Assembly: GCF_029893085.1 (NCBI RefSeq)
Contig: NZ_JARXWI010000005.1
Location: forward strand, 1-64,000
From: Parabacteroides sp. PFB2-10
GTDB lineage: Bacteria > Bacteroidota > Bacteroidia > Bacteroidales > Tannerellaceae
Length of the DNA stretch: 64,000 nt
Direction: 5' to 3'
Part shown: positions 53,713 through 63,808 of the stretch, in pieces
Layout of the letters: each line of letters starts with the position of its first letter
How positions within the stretch are numbered: position 1 is the first letter of the stretch
Program-made: the position numbers and the translations under genes
The notes under the pieces: generated by a model
Seen by the model: only the letters and a program-made list of their open reading frames with translations
The model's database searches: none
What the model was told of the DNA's origin: nothing

Positions 53713-55302
53713 TTATTTCTTCAATCGTTTTATCAACTTCTTGTTTATTTTAACAGGATACTTTTTATTTAATTCCGCAATCCAGGCTGCTTCAGCCGCT
53801 GCTTGTTCTTCGGCCGGCTTATTCCAAACCTTCTGACTGGATATTTCAAACAATAATATGCCGTCACGATATTCCTGAAGCAGGTGCTTCATCTCCGGAT
53901 GTTTATTTTCCAGATTTTGTCTTTCTGCATTGGTTGTCAGCTCCCGGATAAAAAGATCATAAATCTCCTGCATAAAGTCGGGCGCATAGGTTTTCGTTGA
54001 GAAAGGCTGAGATATCATATAACGGACAAATTCAGCCGGGGGGAACGATTCTCCTTCCAGCGAGAAAAGGATTTTATCTATCTCTTTTGCCTTTTCATAA
54101 AACAACTTATCGTTCGGGAAATAGTCGGCACATAAGGCAACCAACTCGGCATAAACCTCCGGATTGAAAGAATAATTGTATTCACGGCGCAGCTTCATAT
54201 CAAAAGCTCTATACAATTCAAAATTGCGTTCGCCCTCACCCATAAACTTTCGGATAGAACGTTTCTGCGACTCTAAAGATTCACGAGGTTGGATTTCCAA
54301 TAGCTTAATAATATGATATCCGAAAACAGACTCTACAATAGGAGATAATTGTCCGGGAGTGGTTAAAGCAAAAGCCGCTTTTTCGAAAGGCTTAACCGTT
54401 TCACCTAAGCCGATCGGGCGTAGTTCGCCACCATTTTCAGCCGAGCCGATATCCACCGAATGCTTTTTTGCCAATTCGGCAAAATCAGCTCCTGCTTGAA
54501 TTTGCTTGTAAATTTCCTGAGTTTGCTTCAAGGCTTCCTCTTTCGCACCAACCGAATCTGTCGGATAAGTAATCAGAATATGCGCCACCTTCACTTTCCC
54601 GGGATTCGGACGACGGGCGTGAACCTGTACGACATAATATCCCTGGCTCGTATGGATCGGCTCAGAGATAGCGCCTACTGGCAATCCGTAAATCGCATCT
54701 TCCAAAGCCAACGAAGCACGCATGGGAAACAGAACCGATACATATTCAAACTGTACCAACTCTTTATTCTCTGTTGCCAATTGCTTTCCCAGCTCATCTA
54801 TTTTCTCTCCGTCGAGCAAACGTTTCCGCGCTTTCAGAGCCTCCTGGTAAGGAAGTATCGTATCATTGAGCAGGGTATTCCCTGCCGGGAGTTTAAAAAG
54901 AATATAACTTAATTCGGGTAACTCATTCCCCCGGTCATACAATGCCTTTACCGCCTCATCTTCCGCCTTCCTGTCCGACAAATAATCAGAAACCAGCTGT
55001 GCCTGATACATTCTAAACTCTTCGTCAAATGCACGGGTCTTATCAAGTTCTAACGCTTCAGCTTCAGCAATTTTCAGCTTAAAGTTCTTGAACAGCTCAA
55101 CATATTCATTGATTGATTTGGTATTGGAGAAGTCAGCCTCTCCATTTTTTTGTGCAATAAAAATGAATTCCGAAAGGGGTATAGGCTTACCCGCTACAGT
55201 CATAACAACCGAGTCCGGAAGATTCTTAGCCCCAACAGACAGTGAGACACACAACAAACAAGTAAAAACAACAATATACCTTCTTAGCATTATCTTTTTC
55301 AT
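53713..55302 (-). CDS. PpiD/SurA-like periplasmic peptidyl-prolyl isomerase
   Basis: This is a 529-residue protein with a signal peptide (ends LSVGAKN). After a chaperone-like N-domain it has a degenerate parvulin segment (about 125-225) and a canonical one (about 228-330) with VKVAHILITYP, FAELAKKHSVDIGSAENGGELRPIGLG and FGYHIIKLLE. The remaining C-terminal 190 residues are helical. It should catalyse proline isomerisation and assist folding of envelope proteins. It is the first gene of the six-gene operon ending in mutL. No clear promoter was identified upstream. Confidence 0.9.
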   Translation of the reverse strand: MKKIMLRRYIVVFTCLLCVSLSVGAKNLPDSVVMTVAGKPIPLSEFIFIAQKNGEADFSNTKSINEYVELFKNFKLKIAEAEALELDKTRAFDEEFRMYQAQLVSDYLSDRKAEDEAVKALYDRGNELPELSYILFKLPAGNTLLNDTILPYQEALKARKRLLDGEKIDELGKQLATENKELVQFEYVSVLFPMRASLALEDAIYGLPVGAISEPIHTSQGYYVVQVHARRPNPGKVKVAHILITYPTDSVGAKEEALKQTQEIYKQIQAGADFAELAKKHSVDIGSAENGGELRPIGLGETVKPFEKAAFALTTPGQLSPIVESVFGYHIIKLLEIQPRESLESQKRSIRKFMGEGERNFELYRAFDMKLRREYNYSFNPEVYAELVALCADYFPNDKLFYEKAKEIDKILFSLEGESFPPAEFVRYMISQPFSTKTYAPDFMQEIYDLFIRELTTNAERQNLENKHPEMKHLLQEYRDGILLFEISSQKVWNKPAEEQAAAEAAWIAELNKKYPVKINKKLIKRLKK

Positions 55303-55426
55303 AGTGCAAATGAACTTAATACAACATTATATAAACGGAGAGCGTGCAGGAATAGTATATATCCTTCATAATTTAGTCTTTTTTACCAATTATGTATTCC
55401 AAATGACACACCTGCCTACAAGTTGG

Positions 55427-57616
55427 TCAATTTGCCATTTCAGACAAGAACTTTACGCGAACAAGACGTATTTCTTCTTCGGTATAATCCCCACCCAATT
55501 CCTCTATTGCTTCTTCAAGATCGTCTGTTTCCGAGTCTTTAAAATATTCATAAATATCTTCAATGTGATCTTCGTCCATCACATCATTTACAAAATAGTC
55601 AATATTGATCCGCGTACCCGAATAAACAATGGCTTCTAATTCATCCAGCAATTCCGAAAATTCAAGCCCATTGGTCAGAGCGATCTCATCCAAAGCCACC
55701 TTCCGGTCGATGCGTTGAATGATCGACACCTTCAGTTTCGACTTATTCGCCACCGTACGCACACGCAGGTCTTCCGGACGCTCAATCTCGTTCTCCTCCA
55801 CATGCCTTTTGATCAGTTCAACAAACTCTTTTCCATAGCGTTTAGCCTTCCCCGCTCCTACACCCGGAATATTCTGCAGTTCGTCCAACGTGACCGGATA
55901 GGTCGTTGCCATCGCCTCTAAGGAGGGATCCTGGAAAATCACAAAAGGAGGCACCTCCAGTTTTTTAGACATCTTCTTGCGCAGATCCTTCATGATTGCA
56001 TACAACACCGGATCGACAGCACAGGAACCTCCGCCTCGCACCGGCACTTCATCCTCTTCGTCTTCAAACTTATTATCTTTGGTGATTTTAAACGACACCG
56101 GATTATCCAGAAATTTCTTCCCTTCTTCTGTCAGCCTCAACAACCCATAGTTCTCAATATCTTTATTCAGATATCCCCCTATCAAAGCCTGCCGGATAAC
56201 CGCATTCCATGTTTTCTCATCCTCATCACTTCCCGATGCAAAGATTTCCAACTCGTCATGCTTATATGACTGAATCTCGGAAGTCTTATTTCCAATCAAC
56301 ACATTTATAATATATTCTGTCTTAAATTTTTCTTTCAATACGCCTACCGCTTCCAATACGGTAGACAATAGTTCTTTTGCTTCCACTTGCTTCTTGGGAT
56401 TCAAACAGTTATCACAATTACCACAATTATCTTCTTCAAAAGGTTCTCCAAAATAATGCAATAAAACCCTTCTTCGGCAAACAGATGTTTCTGCATACGC
56501 AGCTGTCTCAAGCAACAACTGTTTGCCAATTTCTTGTTCGGCTACCGGCTTTCCCTGCATAAATTTCTCCAACTTCTGGAGATCTTTATAGGTATAAAAA
56601 GAAATACATTGTCCTTCACCGCCATCACGTCCGCCACGTCCGGTTTCCTGGTAATAACCCTCCAGGCTTTTCGGCATATCGTAATGGATCACATAGCGTA
56701 CATCCGGTTTATCAATGCCCATTCCAAACGCAATTGTCGCCACTATCACATCTACTTCTTCCATCAAAAAAGCATCCTGATTAGCCGATCGCTGCTGGGA
56801 ATCCATACCTGCATGATAAGCCAGTGCCTCTATTCCGTTTGTTTTTAATATTTCCGCAAACTCTTCTACCTTTTTGCGGCTCAGACAATAGACAATGCCG
56901 GATTTTCCTTCCTGTCCTTTGATAAACTTAATGATTTCACGGTCTACGTTGTTTCCTTTCGGACGCACTTCATAATATAGGTTTGTCCGGTTGAAAGAGG
57001 ATTTGAATACCGTAGCATCAATCATGCCCAGGTTTTTTTGTATATCGTGTTGCACCTTAGGCGTTGCCGTCGCTGTCAAGGCAATCAGCGGTTTCTTTCC
57101 GATTTCATTGATGATCGGACGTATTCGCCTGTACTCCGGACGGAAATCATGTCCCCATTCCGAAATACAATGTGCTTCATCTACTGCATAAAAAGAGATC
57201 TTCACCTGACGAAGGAAATCCACATTCTCCTCTTTGGTTAAAGACTCCGGTGCTACATACAACAATTTGGTTCTTCCCGACAAAATATCTTCTTTTACCT
57301 TGTCGATAGCCGCTTTGTTCAAGGATGAATTCATGAAATGCGCCACCCCGTCTTCTTCACTAAAGGTGCGCATAGCGTCTACCTGATTTTTCATCAGGGC
57401 GATCAGGGGGGAGATGACAACAGCCGTCCCTTCCATCAACAGGGAGGGTAGCTGATAGCACAAAGACTTTCCTCCGCCGGTTGGCATTAGTACAAAGGTA
57501 TCGTTCCCAGCCAGCACATTTTCAATAATGGCTTTCTGGTTTCCTTTGAATGAATCAAAGCCAAAATTAACTTTCAGTTGTTCCGCTAAGTGGTCCTTCA
57601 TACCAAGATACTTCAT
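55427..57616 (-). CDS. recQ: ATP-dependent DNA helicase RecQ
   Basis: This is a 729-residue RecQ. Helicase motifs: FKGNQKAII (motif 0), MPTGGGKSLCYQLP (motif I), DEAHCISEWGHDFRPEY (motif II and aromatic loop), TATATP (III), QETGRGGRDG (VI). Zinc-binding Cys residues CRR and CGNCDNC are followed by the RQC winged helix and an HRDC domain (about 540-620, with PPFVIFQDPSLEAMA). About 100 extra acidic residues at the C-terminus are usual for Bacteroidota RecQ. It starts immediately after the clpX stop (TAAATG), so it is the third gene of the clpP-clpX-recQ operon. Confidence 0.97.
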   Translation of the reverse strand: MKYLGMKDHLAEQLKVNFGFDSFKGNQKAIIENVLAGNDTFVLMPTGGGKSLCYQLPSLLMEGTAVVISPLIALMKNQVDAMRTFSEEDGVAHFMNSSLNKAAIDKVKEDILSGRTKLLYVAPESLTKEENVDFLRQVKISFYAVDEAHCISEWGHDFRPEYRRIRPIINEIGKKPLIALTATATPKVQHDIQKNLGMIDATVFKSSFNRTNLYYEVRPKGNNVDREIIKFIKGQEGKSGIVYCLSRKKVEEFAEILKTNGIEALAYHAGMDSQQRSANQDAFLMEEVDVIVATIAFGMGIDKPDVRYVIHYDMPKSLEGYYQETGRGGRDGGEGQCISFYTYKDLQKLEKFMQGKPVAEQEIGKQLLLETAAYAETSVCRRRVLLHYFGEPFEEDNCGNCDNCLNPKKQVEAKELLSTVLEAVGVLKEKFKTEYIINVLIGNKTSEIQSYKHDELEIFASGSDEDEKTWNAVIRQALIGGYLNKDIENYGLLRLTEEGKKFLDNPVSFKITKDNKFEDEEDEVPVRGGGSCAVDPVLYAIMKDLRKKMSKKLEVPPFVIFQDPSLEAMATTYPVTLDELQNIPGVGAGKAKRYGKEFVELIKRHVEENEIERPEDLRVRTVANKSKLKVSIIQRIDRKVALDEIALTNGLEFSELLDELEAIVYSGTRINIDYFVNDVMDEDHIEDIYEYFKDSETDDLEEAIEELGGDYTEEEIRLVRVKFLSEMAN

Positions 57617-58846
57617 TTACGCTATCTGCAGACGACGCACATCCGATTTTTCAAATTTCTCTTCCGCATATTCTATTGTCACATGCAATGATTTCTCATT
57701 AGTCGACGGCATACTATACATGGCATCCGTCATAATGGCCTCTACAATAGAACGTAGTCCGCGAGCTCCTAATTTAAACTCTAACGCTTTGTCTACTATA
57801 TACTCGTATACATCTTCGTTAAACGACAACTGGATATCGTCCATTTCGAATAACTTGACGTATTGTTTGATAATCGAGTTTTTCGGTTCGGTCAGGATGT
57901 TGCGCAATGTCTTACGATCGAGCGGATCCAGGTAGGTAAGAATCGGCAGACGTCCTATGATCTCAGGGATCAAGCCAAATGACTTTAAATCGGTCGGCGT
58001 AATATACTGCAGCATATTTTCCCGGTCGATCCCTTTAGTACTTTTGCTGGAGGCATAGCCCACCACACGCGTATTCAACCGCTGGGCAATCTTTTTCTCT
58101 ATGCCGTCGAAGGCACCGCCGCAAACAAAGAGGATATTCTTCGTGTCGACCGGTATCATTTTCTGCTCCGGATGCTTACGTCCTCCCTGAGGCGGCACAT
58201 TCACCACCGAACCTTCCAACAGTTTCAACAACCCCTGCTGAACACCTTCCCCGCTCACATCACGGGTGATCGACGGGTTGTCGCTCTTACGGGCAATCTT
58301 ATCGATCTCGTCGATAAAGACAATGCCCCGCTGAGCCGCTTCCACATCGTAATCGGCAGCCTGCAGCAAACGCGTCAGGATGCTTTCGATATCCTCGCCC
58401 ACATAGCCGGCTTCGGTCAGAACTGTCGCATCGACAATCGTAAAAGGCACATGCAACAATTTGGCGATGGTGCGAGCCAATAGGGTTTTGCCCGTACCGG
58501 TTGCCCCCACCATGATGATGTTCGATTTTTCAATCTCCACATCATCGGATGTTACCTTCTGGATCAATCGCTTATAATGGTTATAGACTGATACGGAAAG
58601 ACGCTTTTTGGCAGCATCCTGTCCGATCACATATTGATCCAAAAAAGCCTTAATATCTTCCGGTTTAGGCAGATCTTTCTGATTCAACCGGAAGGAGGTT
58701 GCCTTTGCAGGCATTTGTTCATTAACTATTTCGTACGCCTGCAATGCACATTCATCACATATCGCACCGGAGATACCATTAATCAAGAGATTAACATCCC
58801 GGCTTCCTCTTCCGCAAAACGTACAAACGTCGCCTACTTTGGCCAT
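57617..58846 (-). CDS. clpX: ATP-dependent Clp protease ATP-binding subunit ClpX
   Basis: A 409-residue ClpX of standard length. The N-terminal zinc finger has Cys8, Cys11, Cys30 and Cys33. Walker A is GATGTGKT (residues 114-121), Walker B is VFIDEIDK, and the sensor/pore region includes the [13 protein letters not shown] segment. It unfolds tagged substrates and feeds them to ClpP. The gene lies two bases after clpP and directly abuts recQ. Confidence 0.98.
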   Translation of the reverse strand: MAKVGDVCTFCGRGSRDVNLLINGISGAICDECALQAYEIVNEQMPAKATSFRLNQKDLPKPEDIKAFLDQYVIGQDAAKKRLSVSVYNHYKRLIQKVTSDDVEIEKSNIIMVGATGTGKTLLARTIAKLLHVPFTIVDATVLTEAGYVGEDIESILTRLLQAADYDVEAAQRGIVFIDEIDKIARKSDNPSITRDVSGEGVQQGLLKLLEGSVVNVPPQGGRKHPEQKMIPVDTKNILFVCGGAFDGIEKKIAQRLNTRVVGYASSKSTKGIDRENMLQYITPTDLKSFGLIPEIIGRLPILTYLDPLDRKTLRNILTEPKNSIIKQYVKLFEMDDIQLSFNEDVYEYIVDKALEFKLGARGLRSIVEAIMTDAMYSMPSTNEKSLHVTIEYAEEKFEKSDVRRLQIA

Positions 58847-58848
58847 AT

Positions 58849-59517
58849 TTATCTTTCCTTCTTAGTGAATATATCATCGATCATACCATACGCTTTGGCT
58901 TCCGCGGAGGTCATCCAATAGTCACGATCGCTATCGCGTTCGATCTCTTCAATCGTTTTCCCGGAATGGTCGGCAATGATCTGGTACAATTCTTTCTTTA
59001 CCTTCAACACTTCGCGTACAGCAATCTCCATATCAGAAGCCTGTCCCTGCGTTCCGCTCATCGGTTGGTGGATCATCACGCGTGAGTGTTGCAAACCGAA
59101 ACGTTTTCCTTTGGTTCCGGCCACAAGCAATACCGAAGCCATCGAAGCTGCAATACCGGTACAGATTGTCGAAACGTCGCTGCCGATAAACTGCATGGTG
59201 TCGTAAATACCAAAGCCTGCGTAAACAGACCCTCCCGGAGAGTTGATATAGATAGAAATGTCCTTGCCCGGATCGCTTGAATCCAGGTAGAGCAATTGCG
59301 CCTGTATCACATTAGCCGTATAGTCGTCTATCTGTGTTCCTAAAAAGATAATACGATCCATCATCAGACGGGAGAATACATCCATTTGTGCAACGTTTAA
59401 CTGGCGCTCTTCTATAATCGTCGGAGATATATAGCTACTTGTTATATTCATATAACTATCCAGGGCCGTGCCACTCAGACCCAAATGCTTTGTAGCATAA
59501 TTTCTAAAATCTTTCAT
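58849..59517 (-). CDS. clpP: ATP-dependent Clp protease proteolytic subunit ClpP
   Basis: A 222-residue ClpP with the full serine triad: Ser125 in [11 protein letters not shown], His150 in HSRVMIHQP and the late Asp in [11 protein letters not shown]. The [11 protein letters not shown] strand is the family signature. It is the degradation chamber for ClpX substrates. Its upstream region has a perfect-type promoter (TTTG-21-TAACTTTG), and clpX follows after two bases. Confidence 0.98.
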   Translation of the reverse strand: MKDFRNYATKHLGLSGTALDSYMNITSSYISPTIIEERQLNVAQMDVFSRLMMDRIIFLGTQIDDYTANVIQAQLLYLDSSDPGKDISIYINSPGGSVYAGFGIYDTMQFIGSDVSTICTGIAASMASVLLVAGTKGKRFGLQHSRVMIHQPMSGTQGQASDMEIAVREVLKVKKELYQIIADHSGKTIEEIERDSDRDYWMTSAEAKAYGMIDDIFTKKER

Positions 59518-59587
59518 ACTTCTAAATTATTGTTTTTATCTCTATAAACACACTTCTTAACCCTTATCCCTTTTTTTAACGGAATAG

Positions 59588-59620
59588 CAAAGTTATAAAT
59601 AAATTTCTAAAACATACAAA
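59588..59620 (-). promoter_or_regulatory. promoter of the clpP-clpX-recQ operon
   Basis: Minus-strand TTTG (59617-59620), 21 bases, then TAACTTTG (59588-59595), matching both boxes exactly. It leaves a leader of about 65 bases before the clpP ATG. Confidence 0.8.
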
Positions 59621-59715
59621 TATTTCACTCCACGCGGGTTGTTTTTTTCTTTGCGCTTAAGTTCGTCAAGGTAAATGGCTGAATATCAAAAACAAAACAC
59701 CTCAAAAAGACATAA

Positions 59716-59773
59716 ATAACCGCAGGAAACAGATATTTTTCCAATAGAAATTATCTATTAACCCTGCGGTTAT
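59716..59773 (-). terminator. terminator of tig
   Basis: Outer inverted arms of 10-11 bp (59716-59726 with 59763-59773) surround a 36-base loop that contains a weaker inner stem. A T-rich stretch (TTTATGTCTTTTT) follows on the minus strand. It lies 27 bases beyond the tig stop codon. Confidence 0.65.
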
Positions 59774-59799
59774 CCTTTTATTTGTCGAATAAATAAAAT

Positions 59800-61155
59800 T
59801 TACGCTTCAAACAGCTTATTGAATTCGTCGATCGTCACCTCTTTGGTATCCAGCTTCACATGGTCTTTCAACCAGGCGGTCAGTTTATCCTCCACCGCTC
59901 TGTCGATCACGTTCTGCAATGTCTCTTTGTTCTTCAGCATATCCTTGGCGTAGTTGTCGAGGATATCATCGGGCACAGAAAGCATGCCGTACTGGGCAAA
60001 CTGTGACTTAGCCACGCGACGAGCGAAGAGATTCACATCTTCCTCTTCCACTTTGATATCGTTCTTGCGGATGATTGTTTCTTTTACCAGGTGGAATTTC
60101 AGGTCGTCGATGATCTGAGGATATTCAGCTTCTATCTTTTCCGGTGTATTCTTCTCATTGGCAAGCAACAACCAGCGCTTCAACAGATCGTCGGCAAACG
60201 GCAGGTCGCCTGCTTTTTTTGCCAATACCGCACGTGCGTCTGTCAGGAACTTATAATCTGCCTGCGGAGCAAACTGTTCGGCCAACACCGCGCGAATGCG
60301 TGATTTGAATTCCTCTTCCGTAGTCACTACGCCTTCACCAAACACTTTATCAAACAACTCCTGATTCAATTCGCCCATCTGATGACGGGTGATTTCCTGA
60401 ATCTCAAAACTGAAATCCGTATTGGTGGCAGCTACCTGATCTTTCTCAATTTTCAGGAAAGCGGCAATTTCCGCTTCAGCGCCTTCGTAGGCCTTAAAGG
60501 GATTGAATATGACAACCGAGTTGAGCCCTGCCTCCATAAATTTAGCCTTTTCAGCCTCATCTTTGATATACATCGGCATAACCACCGACTCTTCCGTGCG
60601 GATTCCTCCCTCTTTCGGCAGGTCGTTTTCCAATTCGACTACCAATCCTTTGATCATATCCCGCTCTTCCACATCTTTCACCTGCTCATAGGTACCAAAG
60701 TTCTGACGGTATGATTCAACCTGTTTTTCTACCATATCATCGTCGATCGTAACCTGGTAGAAAGGGATTTTAGTCTTTTTATTGAGTTCTATTTCGATTT
60801 CAGGAGCCAACGCTATGTCGAAGACAAACTCAAACGTTTCATCCGTATCAAAGTTCAACGGCTTCTGTATCTCTTCGTTCGGAAGCGGCTCACCCAGGAT
60901 ATTCAGCTTTTCTTCACGGATGTATTTATACAGATTATCTGAAACCAGCTTGTTTACCTCTTCAACCAATACATGTTTTCCATACATCTTCTTTACCATT
61001 CCCATCGGTACCATGCCTTTCCGGAACCCCGGAACGTTGGCTTTCTGACGGAAATTACGCAAGCTTTTTTCTACCTGTTCTGCATAATCTTCTTTTACTA
61101 TCTCCATGGTAATCATACCACGAGAAGCATCCTTATTCGTTAGTGAAATGTTCAT
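59800..61155 (-). CDS. tig: trigger factor, ribosome-associated chaperone
   Basis: This is a 451-residue trigger factor. The ribosome-docking N-domain has the conserved loop VPGFRKGMVPMGMVKK. A central FKBP-like region (about 155-250) is preserved in length but divergent, and the C-terminal helical arms follow (FKSRIRAVLAEQF, then KNDIKVEEEDVNLFARRVA). The family length is normal. It has its own promoter and terminator, separating it from the clp operon although both lie on the minus strand, a common pairing of tig with clpP and clpX. Confidence 0.96.
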   Translation of the reverse strand: MNISLTNKDASRGMITMEIVKEDYAEQVEKSLRNFRQKANVPGFRKGMVPMGMVKKMYGKHVLVEEVNKLVSDNLYKYIREEKLNILGEPLPNEEIQKPLNFDTDETFEFVFDIALAPEIEIELNKKTKIPFYQVTIDDDMVEKQVESYRQNFGTYEQVKDVEERDMIKGLVVELENDLPKEGGIRTEESVVMPMYIKDEAEKAKFMEAGLNSVVIFNPFKAYEGAEAEIAAFLKIEKDQVAATNTDFSFEIQEITRHQMGELNQELFDKVFGEGVVTTEEEFKSRIRAVLAEQFAPQADYKFLTDARAVLAKKAGDLPFADDLLKRWLLLANEKNTPEKIEAEYPQIIDDLKFHLVKETIIRKNDIKVEEEDVNLFARRVAKSQFAQYGMLSVPDDILDNYAKDMLKNKETLQNVIDRAVEDKLTAWLKDHVKLDTKEVTIDEFNKLFEA

Positions 61156-61206
61156 TCTGAATGATTTATATGATTAATTTGTTACTTCCTCGCTCAAATT
61201 AGGCTG

Positions 61207-61238
61207 CAAAATTAGACTTTATCTTTCAATCACGCAAA
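61207..61238 (-). promoter_or_regulatory. promoter of tig
   Basis: Minus-strand TTTG (61235-61238), 20 bases, then TAATTTTG (61207-61214): exact -33 and -7 boxes about 50 bases before the ATG. The rest of the gap to 61443 shows a small 7-bp hairpin near 61268-61290 and nothing else recognisable. Confidence 0.85.
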
Positions 61239-61443
61239 TGGAAGGTAGTATTTTTATTTTAGATTTTCATCGGTTCGACCTAACCGATTGAGGAATAAGC
61301 CTTTCGCAGAGTTTTTGCTTTTCAGAAGTAACGATTTAGTAACCGTTCGTATTTCAGCGATTTGCAGTATAATACTACCGAAATAACTCGGGTATAAAGG
61401 CAAGTAATTTCTTGGAATATCTATTTGTATTCAGATAATAACA

Positions 61444-62472
61444 CTATTTTCTATGAATATTATAGACTTTATTATTACCCTCAATCATTATTTCATCGCA
61501 ATTCCACTTAAGAGTAATATCATTTAATTCAGTTGTATCAAATTCGTTAATTGCGCTTAGTGGTGGTTTGATATAATTATCAATAAAATGCGACATTATA
61601 TTACCTGATCTTTCTTCTAAGTGACTCCAAGCCTCTGCTCCCACATATACGGTGCCTCCATTGTCTTTAAATGCTTTAGACAATTCGGTTAATCTATTTG
61701 ATGGCGTAGGATCTAATACAACAAGAATCGGCTGGATACCTGCTGCCATACATTCCATAGGGAATGATAATTCCTCGCCAAAACGACCCTGCCCACTTGC
61801 TGCAATAGTAACACGAAGCTTAAATTCATAAGCTACATTTTCAGCCCCAATATAACAATCGATTTGTCTCCCGGTAGATTTTGGTTGACCATTTTCATCT
61901 AACCGTTTTACAGGAGAATTTGTCGAACTTACAGATTCGCCCCCCAATGAACTAGCTAATATAGGTTCAAACAAATAGCCTGTCTCTTGACCTGAACGAT
62001 TATCGATGTCAAAAATCCATTTTCTCCAAATCAGCCAACTATTTAACAAAGAATTATCACAGATTCCATATTCAAGCAATCCTCTCGGCCCAACTTGATC
62101 CATTGTTGGTTTAGGCTGTGTACATAAAATCCTATGGTACTTCAAACGCCTTTTATGTAAGGAACATAAATTCAGAAAATAGAGTCCAAAATCCCCTTCA
62201 ATTTCAACACCAAAGGCTAAAGCTTGTTGAAGCTCTTGTATTGATGGTGGGTTGCTATGAGAGCAAAACCATTCAAATTCTATCTCATAATAGTTTTGAT
62301 TAGGAAGTTCGGATGCGTCTAAACCTAAAGCCATTGGTTCCCACTTTAGATCATTACAAATAATCAAAAGGATTGCGTATAATTCAGACTCACTTAAAAC
62401 CACTGTTGGAGAGCCTGATTCAAGAAGTCTACTCCTGCTAAATAAATTTTTTACAGTTGAATTAATAGCCAT
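61444..62472 (-). CDS. type II restriction endonuclease, PD-(D/E)xK fold, possibly ApaLI-like
   Basis: The ATG at 62472 is used (342 residues); a TTG two codons earlier also fits. A PD-(D/E)xK nuclease core is visible: Glu169 in FEPIL, Asp205 in RQIDCYIG, then Glu216 and Lys218 in AYEFKLR, followed by a Gly/Arg-rich GQGRFGEEL segment. I associate this pattern with the ApaLI-type endonuclease family (GTGCAC) from memory; the specificity is uncertain. Its start overlaps the methyltransferase stop by about ten bases, the tight coupling usual for restriction-modification pairs. Codon use and base composition are visibly more AT-rich than the surrounding housekeeping genes, which suggests horizontal acquisition. 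Confidence 0.75.
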   Translation of the reverse strand: MAINSTVKNLFSRSRLLESGSPTVVLSESELYAILLIICNDLKWEPMALGLDASELPNQNYYEIEFEWFCSHSNPPSIQELQQALAFGVEIEGDFGLYFLNLCSLHKRRLKYHRILCTQPKPTMDQVGPRGLLEYGICDNSLLNSWLIWRKWIFDIDNRSGQETGYLFEPILASSLGGESVSSTNSPVKRLDENGQPKSTGRQIDCYIGAENVAYEFKLRVTIAASGQGRFGEELSFPMECMAAGIQPILVVLDPTPSNRLTELSKAFKDNGGTVYVGAEAWSHLEERSGNIMSHFIDNYIKPPLSAINEFDTTELNDITLKWNCDEIMIEGNNKVYNIHRK

Positions 62473-63724
62473 TATCAAATATGTTATATTGTTTGTTCTT
62501 CATTAAGATTAGCTCTGTCAGTTGTCTTTCTGTTTCTTTTAATGCAGGACTTAGTCCATTGGATTTTGTGAGAACAAAGTCCAATAGTGATCCGGTATTT
62601 GACTTAACACTTTGGATAGATTCAATGCTATAAATGTGCCGAGCAAATATTTCAGCCAGCAATGGAGGTATTGCATTCCCTATTTGTTGTATTTTATCTC
62701 CAGTGCATCCACAAAACATGAAATTATCAGGGAACGTTTGTATTCTAGCACATTCCCGGATTGTTAAATAACGATTCTCAGTAGGATGGACAAACTCTCT
62801 AATTGCAGCACTTGTGATAGTAAGACTAGGCTCATTTTCTTTCAATCGTTTTAAACCAGATGGAGCTCCTCCTCTTTTCTCTGTTGGCATTCCATCTTTA
62901 ACTCTCCTGGCAGCTCTCTTACAAAACGAAGGGTGTTGTAAGTGATCAGGAAGGTCTTTCATTGTTTGACCTTGATTGAGTTCTTTAACCCTATCATACT
63001 GAATTCCTGTAAGACTCTGAGTAAAGTGATCGGTTACGATTCCTGTAGGGTTTTTTAACACTTTCGCCCAACTATTTGAAAAATCAATTTCATACTGAAG
63101 GCTGATATTCTCACTCGAGGGAGACGGAAGTCCCGTTAATGCTTGGGCAATGGTGACTATTTGTCCTTGAGGCTTCGGAAACTTAAATACTTGTCCAAAT
63201 CTATTCCCGATGATAATAACCCGCTTACGTTTTTGTGGAATTCCATAGTCGTGAGAATAAACCTTTTCTAATCTTACCGTATATCCTAATTTGGTCAAAG
63301 CAATTATGGTCTCTCTAATATATTCTCCCTTTTTAGCTGTCAATAAACCTTCAACATTTTCCATTAAAAACCATTTAGGCTTTATTATATCCAAGGCTTG
63401 AACATACTGCTTTAAAAGGCTATTTCTAGGATCATTCTCAGATCTAGATCCTGCTGTACTAAACCCCTGACAAGGAGGCCCACCTATAACAATATCGACC
63501 TCTCCCGTATGTATGTTTAACGTAGATAATATGTTGTGAAAGTCAATATCCCGTATGTCTTTACATTCCGCAAAAGTCTCAGGAAAATTAGTATTGTATG
63601 TTTCTATTGCAGATCTATCAATATCTGAAGCATACATTATTTTATAACCCGCATTTTTAAATCCGAGTGAGCACCCTCCTGCTCCAGCAAAGAGACTTAT
63701 TGCTATTGGTTTGATATTCTTCAT
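62462..63724 (-). CDS. DNA (cytosine-5) methyltransferase
   Basis: A 420-residue C5 methyltransferase; the ATG at 63724 is preferred over a GTG three codons upstream. Motif I is FAGAGGCSLG (residues 12-21), motif IV GGPPCQGFS with catalytic Cys85, motif VI ENV (Glu122), motif VIII QKRKRVIIIG, motif IX near RECARIQTFP and motif X QIGNAIPP. All catalytic positions are intact. It should methylate cytosine in the site cut by the neighbouring endonuclease and protect the host. The pair lies next to tig and ends near the window edge; composition is AT-rich. No controller protein gene is seen between or upstream within the window. Confidence 0.95.
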   Translation of the reverse strand: MKNIKPIAISLFAGAGGCSLGFKNAGYKIMYASDIDRSAIETYNTNFPETFAECKDIRDIDFHNILSTLNIHTGEVDIVIGGPPCQGFSTAGSRSENDPRNSLLKQYVQALDIIKPKWFLMENVEGLLTAKKGEYIRETIIALTKLGYTVRLEKVYSHDYGIPQKRKRVIIIGNRFGQVFKFPKPQGQIVTIAQALTGLPSPSSENISLQYEIDFSNSWAKVLKNPTGIVTDHFTQSLTGIQYDRVKELNQGQTMKDLPDHLQHPSFCKRAARRVKDGMPTEKRGGAPSGLKRLKENEPSLTITSAAIREFVHPTENRYLTIRECARIQTFPDNFMFCGCTGDKIQQIGNAIPPLLAEIFARHIYSIESIQSVKSNTGSLLDFVLTKSNGLSPALKETERQLTELILMKNKQYNIFDNGY

Positions 63725-63808
63725 TATTTTCACTAAATTGAAATAGCGCTATATCACCAATGCTAAGAAGATGTTAGTTGATCATATATGCGTATTTACT
63801 ATGCAAAT

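Noticed and set aside
55088-55639. 183-codon plus-strand frame over the 5' end of the isomerase gene and the 3' end of recQ
   Set aside because: It overlaps two secure genes on the other strand; the unique part (55303-55426) is too short and shows no domain.
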